Assembly (NCBI GenBank): GCA_046154695.1
Contig: JBJXFI010000313.1
Coordinates: 1 to 56,187, forward strand
Direction of reading: 5' to 3'
Length of the DNA stretch: 56,187 nucleotides
From: DALYLB01 sp046154695
GTDB lineage: Bacteria > Acidobacteriota > Blastocatellia > RBC074
The translations under genes and the position numbers were made by a program. Shown piece by piece: positions 55,073-56,187 of the stretch. Positions within the stretch are counted from its first letter, which is position 1. Each line of letters begins with the position of its first letter. Under the pieces are notes generated by a model that worked only from the letters and a program-made list of their open reading frames with translations, did no database searches and was not told where the DNA came from.

Positions 55073-56113
55073 ATGATAAAAAAGCTTTCTGTCATGTTTT
55101 GCCTATTGCCGGCGGCGTTCTCATCCGCGGCGATCAGCCCCAAAGAGAACGCAGCGGCGGAGGTTCACCAGGTTGTCGCCACAACCTATTTCAACACCTT
55201 CTCCCGCGCGCATCCGGTGCTCAAGCGCGTGCGGCCGGGCGACACCGTCATCACCAAAACGATCGATTCCGGCGGGCAGGATGAGAAGGATGTCCGTCGC
55301 GGGCAGCCGAGCAACCCGCTCACCGGGCCGTTTTATGTGGAAGGCGCCGAAGCCGGTGACGCGATCCTCGTCCGTTTCACGAAAGTCAGGCTGAATCGCC
55401 GGTGGGGCTGGAGCGCTTACCGGCTCGGGCTTTTCTCGCTCGCGCCCGAATCGGTCGAGGGGCTGTACCCGAACCGGTATAAAGAGGATCTGGTTCGCCC
55501 GGGGCGCTCCAATCTGGTTCCGTGGGAGATCGACCTCGAACGCCAGTTGGTGCGGTTGAAGGAACCGGCGAGCCAGGCCATCAAGCTCGAATTTCCGGCC
55601 CGGCCGATGATGGGATGCGTGGGCGTTGCGCCCGCCGGCGATTTCGCCCCCACCTCGGGACCGTCGGGCAGCTATGGCGGCAATCTCGATTACAACGAAA
55701 TCGGCGAAGGCGCGCTCGTGATGCTGCCCGTCTACCATCCCGGCGCGCTGCTGTTCATCGGCGACGGCCATGCCCTGCAGGCTGATGGCGAACCGACGGG
55801 GACCGGGATCGAAACCTCCATGGACGTCGAGTTTACCGTGGATGTGCGCAAAAAGGCTTCTCTGACGGGTCCGCGCGTCGAGACCGGCGAATACATCATC
55901 AGCATCGGCAGCCAGCCCGAATTCGCCAGTTCGCTCGATCGCGCCCTGCAACTGGCGACAAGCGATATGGCCAACTGGCTGACGGCGGAGTACAAGCTCG
56001 AACCATGGGCGGCGCACCTGCTCATCGGGTATCAGGGCAAATATGACGTGGTCACGGTCGCCGGCTCCATGGCGCTGAAAATCCCAAGGAAATCCCTGCC
56101 AGTGCGGCGGTGA
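55073..56113 (+). CDS. Exported acetamidase/formamidase family protein
   Basis: A 346-residue protein with a signal peptide (about residues 1-20, AAFSSAA). The acetamidase/formamidase (FmdA/AmdA) beta fold follows: VRPGDTVITKTIDSGG with the metal-associated Asp/Ser near 65, EGAEAGDAILVRF, the conserved GCVGVAPAGDFAPTSGPSGS (split as GCVGVAPAGDF and APTSGPSGS), GGNLDYNEIGEGA and LFIGDGHALQADGE. These zinc-dependent enzymes hydrolyse simple amides. The signal peptide suggests periplasmic action; exported members are known in this kind of bacterium. Membership of the lipid operon is only by proximity. Confidence 0.9.
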   Translation: MIKKLSVMFCLLPAAFSSAAISPKENAAAEVHQVVATTYFNTFSRAHPVLKRVRPGDTVITKTIDSGGQDEKDVRRGQPSNPLTGPFYVEGAEAGDAILVRFTKVRLNRRWGWSAYRLGLFSLAPESVEGLYPNRYKEDLVRPGRSNLVPWEIDLERQLVRLKEPASQAIKLEFPARPMMGCVGVAPAGDFAPTSGPSGSYGGNLDYNEIGEGALVMLPVYHPGALLFIGDGHALQADGEPTGTGIETSMDVEFTVDVRKKASLTGPRVETGEYIISIGSQPEFASSLDRALQLATSDMANWLTAEYKLEPWAAHLLIGYQGKYDVVTVAGSMALKIPRKSLPVRR

Positions 56114-56160
56114 ATGGCGCTTTGGTGTTTCTATCTCTGCTTCAGTTCCGCTCAAGGCAC

Positions 56161-56187
56161 GTGGCGGGGGCTGGCCCCCCCCCCCAC
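56161..56187. repeat. C/G-rich palindromic stretch at the end of the window
   Basis: The last 27 bases (GTGGCGGGGGCTGGCC followed by a C-run) form an imperfect palindrome, another possible repeat element. The run of 12 Cs may also reflect the end of an assembly. No gene follows the acetamidase stop. Confidence 0.35.

Overview
The window is a GC-rich stretch of a Gram-negative genome. Indicators are a TonB-dependent receptor with an N-terminal carboxypeptidase-regulatory-like domain, a PPC / DUF1549-DUF1553 / DUF1501 operon, a sulfatase, phytanoyl-CoA-dioxygenase-like proteins, a pgk-tpiA-secG-tRNA-Leu block and small hydrogenase subunit features of the group 1h type. Together these fit an uncultured Acidobacteriota-like bacterium best, but that is inference and no marker gene in the window proves it. 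There are no insertion sequences, phage genes or CRISPR arrays. One tRNA (Leu, GAG) is present.

Left part (1-26000): a truncated TPR protein; a leftward group of a secreted sulfatase, a double-VOC protein and a SnoaL-like protein; a three-gene rightward island of less GC-rich DNA (a 661-aa helical-repeat protein, a lipoprotein and a phospholipase-D-like protein); a PhyH-type oxygenase; an ankyrin/SGNH pair; a secreted M14 carboxypeptidase; a small Cys-rich exported protein; the leftward PPC - DUF1549/1553 - DUF1501 operon; an alpha/beta hydrolase; and a second PhyH protein divergent from a DUF362 protein and an enolase-superfamily enzyme.

Middle (26000-34000): housekeeping genes pgk, tpiA and secG with tRNA-Leu, then an MFS transporter, a SUMF1-domain lipoprotein and a large TonB-dependent receptor.

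Right part (33800-56187) holds the two most interesting systems. On the minus strand is a hydrogenase-like locus: a small subunit that keeps its proximal and medial Fe-S ligands, followed by two tandem large-subunit paralogs. Both paralogs have lost all four cysteines that bind the NiFe centre; their reading frames end exactly at the FDP that normally precedes the C-terminal CxxC. Directly downstream is a cytosolic PAS-rich hybrid histidine kinase. The arrangement recalls H2-sensing regulatory hydrogenases coupled to PAS kinases, but without a metal site. On the plus strand, divergent from it, is a 13-kb co-directional lipid operon: a long fatty-acyl-reductase-like SDR, a DUF4199 membrane protein, a second reductase, a polysaccharide-pyruvyl-transferase homolog, two AMP-dependent acyl ligases, a 43-aa membrane peptide, a crotonase, a FabH-type ketosynthase, a dedicated acyl carrier protein, a diacylglycerol-kinase-like protein and a PlsC acyltransferase, ending beside an exported acetamidase-like protein. 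It has the parts to load, reduce and transfer acyl chains to a glycerol backbone (inference: an unusual alkyl, ether or glycolipid).

A third theme is repetitive DNA. Several loci carry short tandem repeats of different sequence but the same 9-nt period. Four of them, all intergenic, are also folded as inverted repeats. Two lie in frame inside genes, two overlap stop codons, and three fill every gap larger than about 50 bp in the lipid operon. A separate 24-bp palindrome occurs three times, and another intergenic repeat occurs twice.
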